DNA of 64,000 nucleotides from Micrococcaceae bacterium Sec5.1 (GTDB lineage: Bacteria; Actinomycetota; Actinomycetes; Actinomycetales; Micrococcaceae): positions 620,001-684,000 of the forward strand of contig CP143430.1 in the NCBI GenBank assembly GCA_039636795.1. The letters are read 5' to 3'. The notes under the pieces are model-generated. The model saw only the letters and a list, made by a program, of their open reading frames with translations, was not told the DNA's origin and made no database searches. Both the position numbers and the translations under genes were made by a program. This document shows, one piece after another, positions 45,296 through 54,887 of the stretch. Positions within the stretch are counted from its first letter, which is position 1; each line of letters opens with the position of its first letter.

Positions 45296-46540
45296 TTATC
45301 GACGCTTTTCGAGTGACACTGTTCCTTCATGCTCAGCCAGCATCCAGATGGTTGCCCTCTCATCGGGCGTGTTGTTGGGTTGATGCAGGGTTAGGGCCAG
45401 CCCGCCGTCGTGGGGCCTGAAAATCATGCCGTGACCCCCATCAGCGGACCACAGAGCGTCTTGTTCCTGTATCCATGGGCCCTCGATATTCCCCGATGTG
45501 GAGTGGGCGATGCCCATGGCGTAACCATGCTCCCCGAAGCTTGACCACAACATCATCAGGTGCCCGTTGTTCAATCGGAAAAGAGATGGTCCGTCGGTGA
45601 CGTGAGCGGGAAAGTTGAAACTGGGGGAGAGGCCTTGCATGGGCCTTGACCAGTTAGCGTCCGATGCACTGAACAGGAACACCGGTGCGCCCTCCGGGCA
45701 CCTTAAGTCAGCACTGAGACGCTGGGCGTACATTGCCCCGTCATGGATTTGAGTCCATTCGTGACAGTAGACGATCCAAGGCTGACCAGTGTCAAGGAAA
45801 AAAGTTCCATCAAGGCACTGCCATTTATGCGGCGTAACCGGGCCATCACTCCATGGCTCAAATGGGCCGAGAGGGTGGTCCGCTCTAAGAACTTGTGTTC
45901 CCCGATGGCCGTTCAGGGCAGTGAACGTGGCGAACATGTACCAGTGGTCCTGGTATTCATGGACCTCAGGTGCCCAGTACATGCCCCGACTCCAAAAAGC
46001 CGAAGGCGGCCGGAATGCTGCAAAGGGACCTTCCCAGTAGACCAGATCCCTGCTTCGATAGGTGTCAAAGCCCGTGCCGGGGCCGGACCACACGTTCTTG
46101 TCCGTACTTCCGTAGAGGTAGTAGGTGGAGGTTGTGCTGTCGCTGAGGATGAATGGGTCCCGTATCTGGATCTCGTCCAAGGTCATTTCCCTGCCTACCG
46201 GAACGGGAAGGAAGACACCTTCTTCACCTGGGGTGCCAAAACTTTCGGCTACCAACTTTTCAGTGGCAGCCTGGAGCAGGTCATCTATAGCCGACGCAGA
46301 AATTTTGCTGTTCGTCAGCTGCACAAGTTCAATCAGCGGACGGCCCAGATCCAGGCCCAGCTGCAAGGCTTCGAGGCCATGCTGTGCCAGCAGTTCCACG
46401 AACAGTGGGGCGCCGACCGGATGAACGAGCCATTCTCCCATCGCGGTTTGACCGGTCAAGGTGCTGTTCGTAGTTCGCACTGTGCCTTGGTCCTTCGTTG
46501 GGGAAGTCGGGAAGTCCGGAGCCCGAAGATCTAAAGTCAC
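45296..46540 (-). CDS. GH43-family glycosidase with N-terminal helical extension
   Basis: A 414-aa, probably cytoplasmic five-blade propeller enzyme, likely alpha-L-arabinofuranosidase, beta-xylosidase or galactosidase. Acidic residues of the active site lie in QIRDPFILSD, MYWAPEVHEYQDHWYMFA and CLDGTFFLDTGQPWIVYCHE. The first about 110 residues (GEWLVHPVGAPLFVELLAQH, then SASAIDDLLQAATEKL) are an alpha-helical extension I do not recognise. The GTG start overlaps the stop of the GH78 gene (GTGA), so both are made together; an internal ATG about 33 codons in is an alternative start. It probably removes a side sugar so that the rhamnosidase can act. Confidence 0.85.
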   Translation of the reverse strand: MTLDLRAPDFPTSPTKDQGTVRTTNSTLTGQTAMGEWLVHPVGAPLFVELLAQHGLEALQLGLDLGRPLIELVQLTNSKISASAIDDLLQAATEKLVAESFGTPGEEGVFLPVPVGREMTLDEIQIRDPFILSDSTTSTYYLYGSTDKNVWSGPGTGFDTYRSRDLVYWEGPFAAFRPPSAFWSRGMYWAPEVHEYQDHWYMFATFTALNGHRGTQVLRADHPLGPFEPWSDGPVTPHKWQCLDGTFFLDTGQPWIVYCHEWTQIHDGAMYAQRLSADLRCPEGAPVFLFSASDANWSRPMQGLSPSFNFPAHVTDGPSLFRLNNGHLMMLWSSFGEHGYAMGIAHSTSGNIEGPWIQEQDALWSADGGHGMIFRPHDGGLALTLHQPNNTPDERATIWMLAEHEGTVSLEKRR

Positions 46541-49506
46541 TGGGCGAATAGATCGGTGGGATTCGTTGGCGCGTGAGATGAGAGGGCAGGCGGGGTTTCA
46601 TCAAATTCCAAGCTGTGGAAGCCCCCGGAGAGCTTGGTCCCGGCGGCTGTCCCGATTCCGATCGTGGCTGAGGCGCCCCACGGAACCGTGACATCCAGGT
46701 GCCAGCTTCCGGCCTCCCGCGTCCAGCTGAGAGCTGCTTGCCCCCGTGGCGTCAGGTGTGAAAATGCTCCCCTCGTTATCCGGGGATCGACTGCCGGTGC
46801 GACGGTGAATTCTTCCCACCCTGGCGTGGTGGACCAAATGCCTCCAACTTTTTGCTGTACCCAGGCTGCCGCGCTGCCCAGGAAGTAGTGGTTGTGTGAC
46901 CTCGCTGAGGTGTCCCACGATTCAAGTAGCGTAGTCTCGCCGGCTGCGCGCCAGGCTCCCCAGCCTGGCCTGGTGTTTTGAGTGGCAACGCTGACCGCAA
47001 TATCATCCCGACCCCCGTTCGAAAGCACGGGAAGCAGGTACTTTGCCCCAACCGCACCGCAGTCCAAGTGCCCTGCTGTCCGTTCAAGGATATCGGTGGA
47101 GAGTGAGCGAAAGACGGTAGCCCGGTGTTGTTGCGGCACGGCGTCGAAGGCCAGGGGCAGCACGTTCATGGTCTGGCGGTATCCAACGGCCGAATTGCCG
47201 TAAAAGCCGAGGTTTTCGTTGAAGAAGGACTGATGATAGGCGGTTCCTACTTGTGAGGATTGCTCGCTGAATCGCGCCGCAATCCCATGCTCGCCCAGCG
47301 CCGTCGAAATGTCGGCGGCAGTCGATAGAACCTTCATCAGCATCATGGTGGCAGTTGGCGCAGATCCCTCGGGGGCACGTTCATGACCCGGGGCGAGCCA
47401 GTCTCCGTAGCTGGGATGCCGCCAAATGCCCTCCTCGGCCAGGGCGTACATGGCGTCCGCGTACCTGATCACCATCTCGTGGTGTCGTTCCAGCAGCTTG
47501 AGGTCGCCGTATTCCCAGTAAAGGTTCCAAGGTATTAGAACAGCGGAGGCGCTCCACGCCGGGTCCGGGTTCCGTCCCCAGCCTGGAGTGGGAACGATGT
47601 TTGGCACGATCCCGGCGTCGTCCTGGGCATCGGCGTGGTCATCGAGCCATTTGCCGAAGGTCGTTTTCAGATCGAACTGGTGGATCAGGGCTTCGGCCGC
47701 CAGGTGGGCGTCTGCTGTCCAACCGTTCTTTTCGTAAACAGGAGTGTCCGTCGGGATGCCGTGCAGGTTGTTCAGGAAGGTCTTGCCCAAGGCTCGGTCA
47801 AGCCAAGAAAGCGTTTCTTCATTGCATTCAAAGGTGCCCACGCTCGGTACATCGGTGTGCATGGGAATCGCAACGATGTCGTGCACGGTCACTGGTCCAT
47901 CGGCCTCGATCGACACGTATCGGAACCCCTTGTAGCTGAACTTCGCTTCCCAGCAGATATGGTCCGCAGCGGTGTCAAAAAGCAGGCGGTCGGTCTGTAT
48001 TGGGCCAGCTGCGAGTATGTTCTCGCAAAATACTGCTCCCTTGTCATCAAGAGTTTCGCCGTACTTCACCCAGACTTCCGTCGGGCCTGGAACACTGAGC
48101 GTGCATCGGAACCGACCGGCTACCATGTCGGCGAAGTCGTATACCTCGGCCGTTCCTGCGGAGTCCATTGAGACTGCCGATTTTGGTGATCCCAGTGTGA
48201 CGGGAGGTAGGGCTGCCGGGCGCAGGGTGCCGGTTGGCGGGTAGACCAGCACAGCGGGTTCCCAAGTGGGTTTCCTGTCAGTCTCCATCTGCCAAACTTC
48301 TCCGGAATAGAGGAGCTCACTCACCACCGGTCCTGTTGACGCTTCCCAGTGCGAACCTGAGGAAATAACCTGCCGCTGTCCTTCTTGGTCTACGTACTCC
48401 AACTGTGCGATTGCCATTGGTTCTCGAGACCACGGTGCTATGTGCCAGCCCCAGATGCTTGCACCCCGCGCGGAGAAGAAGCCACGTCCCAACTCCACTA
48501 CGAGGGTGTTCTCTCCGGCTTTCAGATCGGCGGTGACGTCATAGGTTCTATAAAGAACCGTTTTCGTGAAGTCTGTCGTTGCGGGTTCTAGTTCATTGCC
48601 AAGGGATCTGCCATTAATGCTGAAGGAGCCGTAGCCAATCCCAACCGCATAAAGACGGGCTGTAGTCACCCCTGCCGGGATGCTAAAGCTGGTTCTCAGT
48701 ACGGGGTTTGGGGCGGGGAGCGTTTCCACAGCCAAGGTCCGGACTCCGGGCACTAGGACGCCGTCCACCGTTGCTTGACCCAGCACCGGGAGGGGCGTTA
48801 CGCCGTCATCATCAGGAAGACCCGGCGCTGCTGTGGCTCGACGCCAGCCAAGCCGTCCCCGCACGCATGTGATCGACAATGTGTACGTACCGGGAGGAGC
48901 CGGGGGGCTGACTTCCAGATAGCACATGAACCGCGCCCAGATGTTCCAGCTTCCGTCCACCTCCCGCTGAGCGACGACGTCACCTGTGCTGTTCCGCAGC
49001 TGCATGCGGGCAATGACATCGGAGGGAATGTCACCGTCCAGGTCGACGCTGACGGCCGCCACAGGACCTGTTGCTTGAAATGACTGATCCAGCGTGCTCC
49101 CCGGTCCCATCCAGTCGACCGTGTCCGAATGAATCGATGCGATGACACGCGTTTCCCTGGGCGTCCAACGCGACACCCACTTGGCCTGCCAGTCCGAATC
49201 GACAAGCAGCGGCGTTTCCCAATAGGCCCACGCGCTCCACGGAGACCAGTGCCCATCGGCATCGGCAATTCGGACCCTCCACTTATAGCTCGCCCGGCTC
49301 CGCAGCACCAGATCAACGCGCAGTTGCGGCGCTCTTGAGACCACAGTTCCCGAATCGCCGACAATGGCCCCCGTTTCGTCCATGACGACGATTCTGAGTT
49401 GCTCTTGACCTGAAGCTGGAGCCCATGAGAGCAGTGGAACCTCCCCCACTCCAAGAGGAAAAACGTCCCCGTCCGTTCGCAGGTCCTGAGGAGGGGAAAG
49501 TGGCAT
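46537..49506 (-). CDS. GH78 alpha-L-rhamnosidase, copy A
   Basis: A 989-aa inverting glycosidase releasing terminal alpha-L-rhamnose. Order: Fn3-like domain (about 15-105, ASYKWRVRIADADGHWSPWS), an N-terminal rhamnosidase/CBM67-like region (110-435, RLYAVGIGYGSFSINGRSLG), a jelly-roll (436-535, YDFADMVAGRFRCTL) and an (alpha/alpha)6 catalytic domain (540-880) with IPTDTPVYEKNGWTADAHLA. A C-terminal beta domain (885-965) ends the protein. There is no signal peptide, so it acts on imported substrate. The ATG at 49506 follows GGAG; a TTG one codon upstream is also possible. An island box lies 90 bp upstream. It leads the GH78-GH43 pair. Confidence 0.93.
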   Translation of the reverse strand: MPLSPPQDLRTDGDVFPLGVGEVPLLSWAPASGQEQLRIVVMDETGAIVGDSGTVVSRAPQLRVDLVLRSRASYKWRVRIADADGHWSPWSAWAYWETPLLVDSDWQAKWVSRWTPRETRVIASIHSDTVDWMGPGSTLDQSFQATGPVAAVSVDLDGDIPSDVIARMQLRNSTGDVVAQREVDGSWNIWARFMCYLEVSPPAPPGTYTLSITCVRGRLGWRRATAAPGLPDDDGVTPLPVLGQATVDGVLVPGVRTLAVETLPAPNPVLRTSFSIPAGVTTARLYAVGIGYGSFSINGRSLGNELEPATTDFTKTVLYRTYDVTADLKAGENTLVVELGRGFFSARGASIWGWHIAPWSREPMAIAQLEYVDQEGQRQVISSGSHWEASTGPVVSELLYSGEVWQMETDRKPTWEPAVLVYPPTGTLRPAALPPVTLGSPKSAVSMDSAGTAEVYDFADMVAGRFRCTLSVPGPTEVWVKYGETLDDKGAVFCENILAAGPIQTDRLLFDTAADHICWEAKFSYKGFRYVSIEADGPVTVHDIVAIPMHTDVPSVGTFECNEETLSWLDRALGKTFLNNLHGIPTDTPVYEKNGWTADAHLAAEALIHQFDLKTTFGKWLDDHADAQDDAGIVPNIVPTPGWGRNPDPAWSASAVLIPWNLYWEYGDLKLLERHHEMVIRYADAMYALAEEGIWRHPSYGDWLAPGHERAPEGSAPTATMMLMKVLSTAADISTALGEHGIAARFSEQSSQVGTAYHQSFFNENLGFYGNSAVGYRQTMNVLPLAFDAVPQQHRATVFRSLSTDILERTAGHLDCGAVGAKYLLPVLSNGGRDDIAVSVATQNTRPGWGAWRAAGETTLLESWDTSARSHNHYFLGSAAAWVQQKVGGIWSTTPGWEEFTVAPAVDPRITRGAFSHLTPRGQAALSWTREAGSWHLDVTVPWGASATIGIGTAAGTKLSGGFHSLEFDETPPALSSHAPTNPTDLFAQ

Positions 49507-49595
49507 CAAGGAAAATCTCCGGAATCTTGAGACGATTTGGAAGGGGCACCTCGCTGCTACTGCGGCCGGCGACCAGACCCCATCAGCATATGGCG

Positions 49596-49610
49596 TTCCA
49601 CTTATTGAAA
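49596..49610. promoter_or_regulatory. IclR-type box upstream of GH78 copy A
   Basis: TTCCA-CTTAT-TGAAA has one arm mismatch to the island box. The flanks extend the inverted repeat to GTTCCA-N5-TGAAAC (49595-49611). It shares GTTCCACTTA with 36085-36094 before the ABC importer. Confidence 0.65.
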
Positions 49611-49649
49611 CGTTATTGCGATAGTTGTTGCATTCAGCCTAGGATTAGG

Positions 49650-49659
49650 GAACCGGTTC
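49650..49659. promoter_or_regulatory. LacI-type palindrome GAACCGGTTC between GH78 and GH3 genes
   Basis: A perfect 10-bp palindrome with the AACCGGTT core typical of LacI-family operators. It lies about 190 bp upstream of the GH3 start. The remaining 49660-49848 sequence shows no gene or other site that I can support. Confidence 0.45.
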
Positions 49660-49848
49660 GTCAATAAGTCTTCCCAACGTTGTGAGACGTTCCGACGCTG
49701 CCACACGTCGTTGCCCGTGTGCTGCGTGCAGTGTGAACTCGAAGTCCGGCGCCCTGTCGTCCGGCGCGGCGGTACGCCCGCCGTTCCAGCCCTCAGTGGC
49801 GGAAGTGCGCCTTCCGGGTACAACCACTGGTAAATGAAGGACCCAGGC

Positions 49849-52263
49849 ATGAACATGAGCACAAACGTGACGAAACCATGGATGGACGAGCGGTTGACTG
49901 CCGGCGAACGCGCCGACCTGCTGTTGGACAAGCTGAGCCTTGACGAGAAGATGGCCCAGGTCTCCTGCTACTTTCCGACCGACATAACGCAGACGGGCGA
50001 CTTCTCGGAGCGTTTCCCGTTCGGCATCGGTGAAGTCTCGTGCCTCGAGGCCCGATCCGCCCTCACACGAGACGAGGTAACGGCGTTCCAGCGGACCGTT
50101 CAGGCGGAAGCCATGGCAGGTTCCGGGCACGGGATCCCTGCAATCTTCCACATGGAAGGACTCTGTGGCGCGTACATTCCGGGAGCCACGGCATTCCCCT
50201 CCGGGCTTGGACGCGCAGCGAGCTTTGACGTCGACCTGGAGTACGCCGTGGGTCAGATCGTGGGGAAGCAGGAACGGGCCCTGGGCATAACGCATACCTT
50301 GGCGCCCGTCCTCGATGTCTCCCGCGACCCGCGGATGGGACGGCAGGGTGAGACCTACGGCGAAGACTCAAGCCTCGCAGCCGCTCTCGGTGTCGCCTGC
50401 ACCCTGGGGTTGCAGGGCGAGGACGCAGCTGGCCGGCGCACAGAAGCGGTGGCAAAGCACTTCCTCGGCTCGCACCACACCGAAGGCGGCATCCACGGAG
50501 CCCACTGCAATGTCCCTGATCGCCTGCTCGTGGAGGTGTACGGCAAACCCTTCCAGGCGGCGATTACCCTCGGAGGGCTGCGGGGCGTGATGCCTTCCTA
50601 CAACTCCGTCGGCGGCGAGCCCATGTCCGCCTCCGTCCGGTTGTTGAAAACACTGCTTCGGGAACAGATGGGTTTCGACGGCTTGTTGGTCTCTGACTAC
50701 GGCGCAGTGGGGAACCTGCACACCGTCCAGCACGTAGCGCAGTCCCCAGCCCATGCCGGTCTGGCCGCCCTGCGTGCGGGAATGGATGTCGAACTCCACA
50801 TGCCGCAGGGCTTCGGGCGAGAACTGCGGGAGTGGTTCGTAGACGGACGCGCCGATGTGGCCCTCCTCGACCGGGCGGTGCATGAGGTGCTGGCCGCAAA
50901 GTTCCGCATGGGACTCTTCGAGCACCCCTTCGCCCCGGATCCGTCTGAGCGAGAGTCCGCATTCCAGCCTTCCGCCGACAGGGAAGTCGCTGTGCAGTCT
51001 GCCCGGGAATCTCTCGTGCTCTTGCACAATGACGGCGCGCTGCCTTTGCGGCTGGATCTTCAAACGCTCGCGGTTATCGGCTGCCATGCGGCGACAGCGC
51101 GGTACTTCTTCGGCGGCTACACCCACTACTCCATGGCGGAGGGAAAGCTCGCCGCAAACTCCTCAATGGCCGGCCTCACCACCAGCAGCGAAAACCATCA
51201 GACCGTGACCAACGCCGTTCCAGGCACCACCGTCGAGGCCTCCGACGGCCTCGCCTTCGAGGAACTGCTGCAGCACCAGCAGCCTGGCATCCGGAGCCTC
51301 CTCGACGAACTCCGCATCCAGCTCCCCGAAACGGAAGTGAGCTGGGCATACGGCTACCCAATCGCCGGCCACGACGACTCCGGACATGACGAAGCGATCG
51401 CCCTCGCCGCAAGGGCCGACGTCGTGCTCCTCACGTTGGGCGGCAAACACGGCACGGCATCCATCGCGTCGATGGGTGAGGGCATCGATGCGACGGACAT
51501 CAACCTGCCGTCCTGCCAGGACGACCTGATCGTCAAGCTCGCCCGTTTGGGCAAGCCGATGATCGGCGTCCATCTGGATGGCAGGCCGATTTCCAGCGAC
51601 GCTGCGGACACGCATCTAAACGCCCTCCTCGAGGCATGGAGTCCGGCCGAAGGCGGTGCCGAAGCCATCGTTGACGTCCTTACCGGGGCCCATGATCCCA
51701 GCGGCCGACTGCCGGTGAGCATAGCCCATAACGCTGGCCAGATCCCGGTCTACTACAACCACCCACATGGGTCGGCCTGGCACCAAGGCCAGAGCATCGG
51801 ATTTTCCGACTACGTCGATGCGCCCCACACCCCCCGATATCCGTTCGGGCATGGGCTGTCCTACACCACCTTCGACTACGCTGATCTGACCCTGTCGAAA
51901 CACGAGGTGGAAAGCGGGGATATGGTCGACATTTCCCTCACAGTGACGAACAGCGGCGACCGGTCCGGAACCGAGGTCGTGCAGCTGTACGTCAGCGATC
52001 GGTTCGCCATGGTCTCGAGGCCCGTTCTGGAGCTCGCCGGTTTCCGCCGACTCGACCTTGAGCCGGGGCAGGCAGCCCGGGTCGACTTCCATCTGGATAT
52101 CAACCAACTGGCCTTCCTCGACGCCGACATGCACTGGCGGATTGAAGCCGGAGAAGTGGACATTATGGTGGGAAGCTCCTCGAGCGACCTACGGCTGACC
52201 GAGACCCTCTCCATCACCTCTGACGCTCTGATAGACGGGCGGACCCGAGGATTCTACGCCTGA
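49849..52263 (+). CDS. GH3-family beta-glycosidase
   Basis: A retaining glycosidase of about 804 aa, probably beta-glucosidase or beta-xylosidase. The N-terminal barrel carries LAPVLDVSRDPRMGRQGETY and KHFLGSHHTEGG, with nucleophile D283 in LLVSDYGAV. The C-terminal alpha/beta domain follows (ESLVLLHNDGALPL, LLTLGGKHG), then a Fn3-like domain (EVVQLYVSDRFAMVSRP, LELAGFRRLDL). There is no signal peptide, so it is cytoplasmic. The ATG at 49849 has GAAGG 8 nt upstream; ATGs at 49834 and 49855 are close alternatives. It heads a plus-strand series GH3-GH43-esterase-3HCDH-GH78. Confidence 0.93.
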   Translation: MNMSTNVTKPWMDERLTAGERADLLLDKLSLDEKMAQVSCYFPTDITQTGDFSERFPFGIGEVSCLEARSALTRDEVTAFQRTVQAEAMAGSGHGIPAIFHMEGLCGAYIPGATAFPSGLGRAASFDVDLEYAVGQIVGKQERALGITHTLAPVLDVSRDPRMGRQGETYGEDSSLAAALGVACTLGLQGEDAAGRRTEAVAKHFLGSHHTEGGIHGAHCNVPDRLLVEVYGKPFQAAITLGGLRGVMPSYNSVGGEPMSASVRLLKTLLREQMGFDGLLVSDYGAVGNLHTVQHVAQSPAHAGLAALRAGMDVELHMPQGFGRELREWFVDGRADVALLDRAVHEVLAAKFRMGLFEHPFAPDPSERESAFQPSADREVAVQSARESLVLLHNDGALPLRLDLQTLAVIGCHAATARYFFGGYTHYSMAEGKLAANSSMAGLTTSSENHQTVTNAVPGTTVEASDGLAFEELLQHQQPGIRSLLDELRIQLPETEVSWAYGYPIAGHDDSGHDEAIALAARADVVLLTLGGKHGTASIASMGEGIDATDINLPSCQDDLIVKLARLGKPMIGVHLDGRPISSDAADTHLNALLEAWSPAEGGAEAIVDVLTGAHDPSGRLPVSIAHNAGQIPVYYNHPHGSAWHQGQSIGFSDYVDAPHTPRYPFGHGLSYTTFDYADLTLSKHEVESGDMVDISLTVTNSGDRSGTEVVQLYVSDRFAMVSRPVLELAGFRRLDLEPGQAARVDFHLDINQLAFLDADMHWRIEAGEVDIMVGSSSSDLRLTETLSITSDALIDGRTRGFYA

Positions 52264-52376
52264 TCTCTCGAGCCGCGATTGGTGCGGCCAAGTGCCGCGC
52301 TTTGAGTCACCACCTAAGCCATGCCACGTCCCCTAGCACCCCTTGGGCTCAAATGAAAAGAACGGAAAAAGTTTCG

Positions 52377-53417
52377 ATGACGACACATGACAGCATCCGC
52401 CCAGGTCAGCCGTGGCTTGACACAAACGGTAACCGCATCCAGGCGCACGGCGGATCGATGCATGTGGAGGACGGCGTCTTCTACTGGTACGGCGAGAACA
52501 AAGAGCGCACGCTGCCAGGGAGCGGCATCTGGCACTGGGGGGTTCGTGCCTACTCGTCCACCGATCTCTATAACTGGGAGGACAGAGGTCTGATCATCCC
52601 GCCTGTCGAGGACGATACGGGATCACCGCTGCATCCTGCGCGCTTCATGGACCGCCCCCACATCATCTACAACCAGTACTCCAAGAAGTACGTCTGCTGG
52701 CTGAAGATCATGGAAGACGGCGCCCAGCGGTCCACTATCTTAACGGCTGATTCCTTCCTGGGACCATACGCAATTGTGGAAAGCGGGGTCAGGCCCCTAG
52801 GCATGAACGCCGGCGATTTCGACCTAGTTGTTGAGCCGACCGATGGGAAAGCCTATTACTACTTTGAGCGTGTACACAGCGAGATGATATGTGCCGACCT
52901 TACCGAGGATTACACCGACGTCACGGGCTACTATTCAACGCATTTTCATCACCCGGCGCCACCGTTTGTTCGGGAGGCACCGGCTCACTTCAAGCGTGGG
53001 AACACACACTATCTAGTCACCTCAGGAACAACTGGATATTTTCCAAATCCCTCGGAGCTGGCCAGCGCTCCGTCCTATCACGGACCCTGGACAGTTCTCG
53101 GTAACCCCCATGTTGAGGACAAGAGTGAAACGTCCTTTCGGAGCCAGATCAGCTGCGTCTTCAAGCACCCCAACAAATCGGACCTTTACATTGCCATGGC
53201 CGACAGGTGGAGGCCGGATCTCAGTCCCGAAGATTCTGACGCCCGCGGAATGTTTGAACGGCAGTTTGCCGGTACTCCATCCCCCGATGACGTACAAGAA
53301 GATTTCAGCGTCATCGACACCTCGCAATCCGACTACGTTTGGCTGCCCTTTACGTTTGATGGAGATTTTCCCGAGCTGAGATGGCAGGACGAGTGGCGGA
53401 TAGAGGACTTCGACTAA
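52377..53417 (+). CDS. GH43-like glycosidase resembling exo-beta-1,3-galactanases
   Basis: A 346-aa five-blade propeller enzyme. The opening QPWLDTNGNRIQAHGGSMHV, followed by GVFYWYGENKE, is the pattern of GH43 subfamily 24/34 enzymes such as galactan 1,3-beta-galactosidase. FMDRPHIIYNQYSKKYVCWL and GDFDLVVEPTDGKAYYYFER continue the blades. There is no signal peptide, unlike most enzymes of that subfamily, so it likely trims imported oligosaccharide or glycoside. The start at 52377 is chosen by domain onset; the ribosome site (GGAA) is weak, and an ATG at 52353 is an alternative. It lies 113 nt after the GH3 gene. Confidence 0.8.
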   Translation: MTTHDSIRPGQPWLDTNGNRIQAHGGSMHVEDGVFYWYGENKERTLPGSGIWHWGVRAYSSTDLYNWEDRGLIIPPVEDDTGSPLHPARFMDRPHIIYNQYSKKYVCWLKIMEDGAQRSTILTADSFLGPYAIVESGVRPLGMNAGDFDLVVEPTDGKAYYYFERVHSEMICADLTEDYTDVTGYYSTHFHHPAPPFVREAPAHFKRGNTHYLVTSGTTGYFPNPSELASAPSYHGPWTVLGNPHVEDKSETSFRSQISCVFKHPNKSDLYIAMADRWRPDLSPEDSDARGMFERQFAGTPSPDDVQEDFSVIDTSQSDYVWLPFTFDGDFPELRWQDEWRIEDFD

Positions 53418-53597
53418 TCAGAGAGTGGGGGAAGCTCGCCGTTTGGTTCCCGGATCAGGGCTGGACCCCGTTGGAAACTCACATGATTTCGTAGGCAAGA
53501 CTCCCATCGCCGTCGCATCGTCAATCAGATCACATCCGGCGCAACCGACTCTGCGGCTGTTGACCGCCGCGGGGTATGGCCGGATATAATCTACATA

Positions 53598-53612
53598 TTC
53601 CAATTAGTGATA
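53598..53612. promoter_or_regulatory. IclR-type half box upstream of serine esterase copy B
   Basis: TTCCA-ATTAG-TGATA keeps the full left arm and spacer type but only part of the right arm. It starts about 50 bp before the esterase start. Confidence 0.45.
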
Positions 53613-53649
53613 CTGCTTTTCAACTGCCGAAAGAATCCATAAGGGAGCC

Positions 53650-54777
53650 ATGACCATCCCCGCAAACCTAATAGCGCCGGGCTTCGAAGGCGTTGCCGCA
53701 GCGTTTTTTGCCACTATTCCCGACGGTTGTCGCGCGGGTGCGGCCCTGTCAGTCTGGAAGGACGCAGTTCCTGTCATCTCGCTGGCAGCCGGCACGGCTG
53801 ACGAGAGCCAACGCCTTTTCACAAGCGACACCCTCATTCCCGTTGCCTCTGTTACCAAGGGCCTGGCCTCTCTGGTGATTGGTCGACTGGTCGAGCAGGG
53901 GAAGATGCCTTCCTACGAGACGGAGATCGGCGAGTTCTGGCCGGAATTCGCCGCCCACGGCAAAGGCAGGCTATCAATCGGCGATGTTTTAGCTCACCGG
54001 TCCGGTCTTTCTGCACCACGGGAGGCCTTGCCCAAGGCCGTCTACCTGGACTCTATTGCCACTGCGGATGTCCTGGCCGCCCAGGAACCACTATGGACAC
54101 CAGGCGAAGGCCATCAGTACCACAACATCACCCACGGCGCCCTCACCGCGAAGCTGGCACACCTTGCCACCGGACGCTCTCTTGGCAGCTTGTTTGCCGA
54201 AGAAATGGCGGGGCCACTGTCCGCCGACGCTTGGATCGGGCTTCCTGAGGAGTATGACGAAAGGGTTGCCTCGATTGTGCCCGAGCCATGTCCCCCTGCC
54301 GCCACTACATCCGACCCCAATTCCTACTGGTTGGAGCGGGCTGTAAATCTTGGCTCGGGAGTCGGTTTTCCCGGCGTTGTCGAGTCCGCCGAGGGCCGGC
54401 GCGCGGAGCTGCCTGGCGTCAATGGTTTTGCTTCTGCTGATGCCGTTGCGAAGATCTATTCTGCCGCGGTCGTGCCAACTGAGGGGGTCCGCTTACTTTC
54501 GGATGCGGGCGTGGACGAGCTCCGCAAGCCCCGCAGCAAGGGGATGCCGGTGTTTGGAGGACCGCCGCCGTACCAGGCCTTTGGTGCAGGAGTCATGATC
54601 CCGTCACATTGGGACCCCTACCTGACCGAATACTCCTTCGGTCACGACGGCGCCTTGGGACAAGTGGCCTTCGCGGACCCATACTTCAAAATCGGCTTCG
54701 CCTACGTCACCAACCAGGCTGGCGACTGGGAACGCGGTAAATCAGTGACGGAAGCGTTGCGGCGCGCCCTGACCTGA
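53650..54777 (+). CDS. Class-C beta-lactamase-fold serine esterase, copy B
   Basis: A 375-aa cytoplasmic hydrolase of the family VIII carboxylesterase type: SxxK in ASVTKG (S67, K70), HQYHNITHGALTAK and FGHDGALGQVAF. It is very close in layout to copy A at 39559 (same FWPEFAAHGK-like and IGFAYVTN segments). AAGGGAG precedes the ATG. It lies between the GH43 and 3HCDH-like genes. It is presumed to remove acyl groups from an imported glycoside or to open a lactone. Confidence 0.88.
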   Translation: MTIPANLIAPGFEGVAAAFFATIPDGCRAGAALSVWKDAVPVISLAAGTADESQRLFTSDTLIPVASVTKGLASLVIGRLVEQGKMPSYETEIGEFWPEFAAHGKGRLSIGDVLAHRSGLSAPREALPKAVYLDSIATADVLAAQEPLWTPGEGHQYHNITHGALTAKLAHLATGRSLGSLFAEEMAGPLSADAWIGLPEEYDERVASIVPEPCPPAATTSDPNSYWLERAVNLGSGVGFPGVVESAEGRRAELPGVNGFASADAVAKIYSAAVVPTEGVRLLSDAGVDELRKPRSKGMPVFGGPPPYQAFGAGVMIPSHWDPYLTEYSFGHDGALGQVAFADPYFKIGFAYVTNQAGDWERGKSVTEALRRALT

Positions 54778-54887
54778 CCAGGCGGCAGCCTTCCAGGTTC
54801 GACGTCTCACGAGCGACGCGCACGCAGGCCCTGACCCGAGTCGCACGCCCGGGATGATCCAAACGAAAAAGATCGAAAGAGGTTCGA

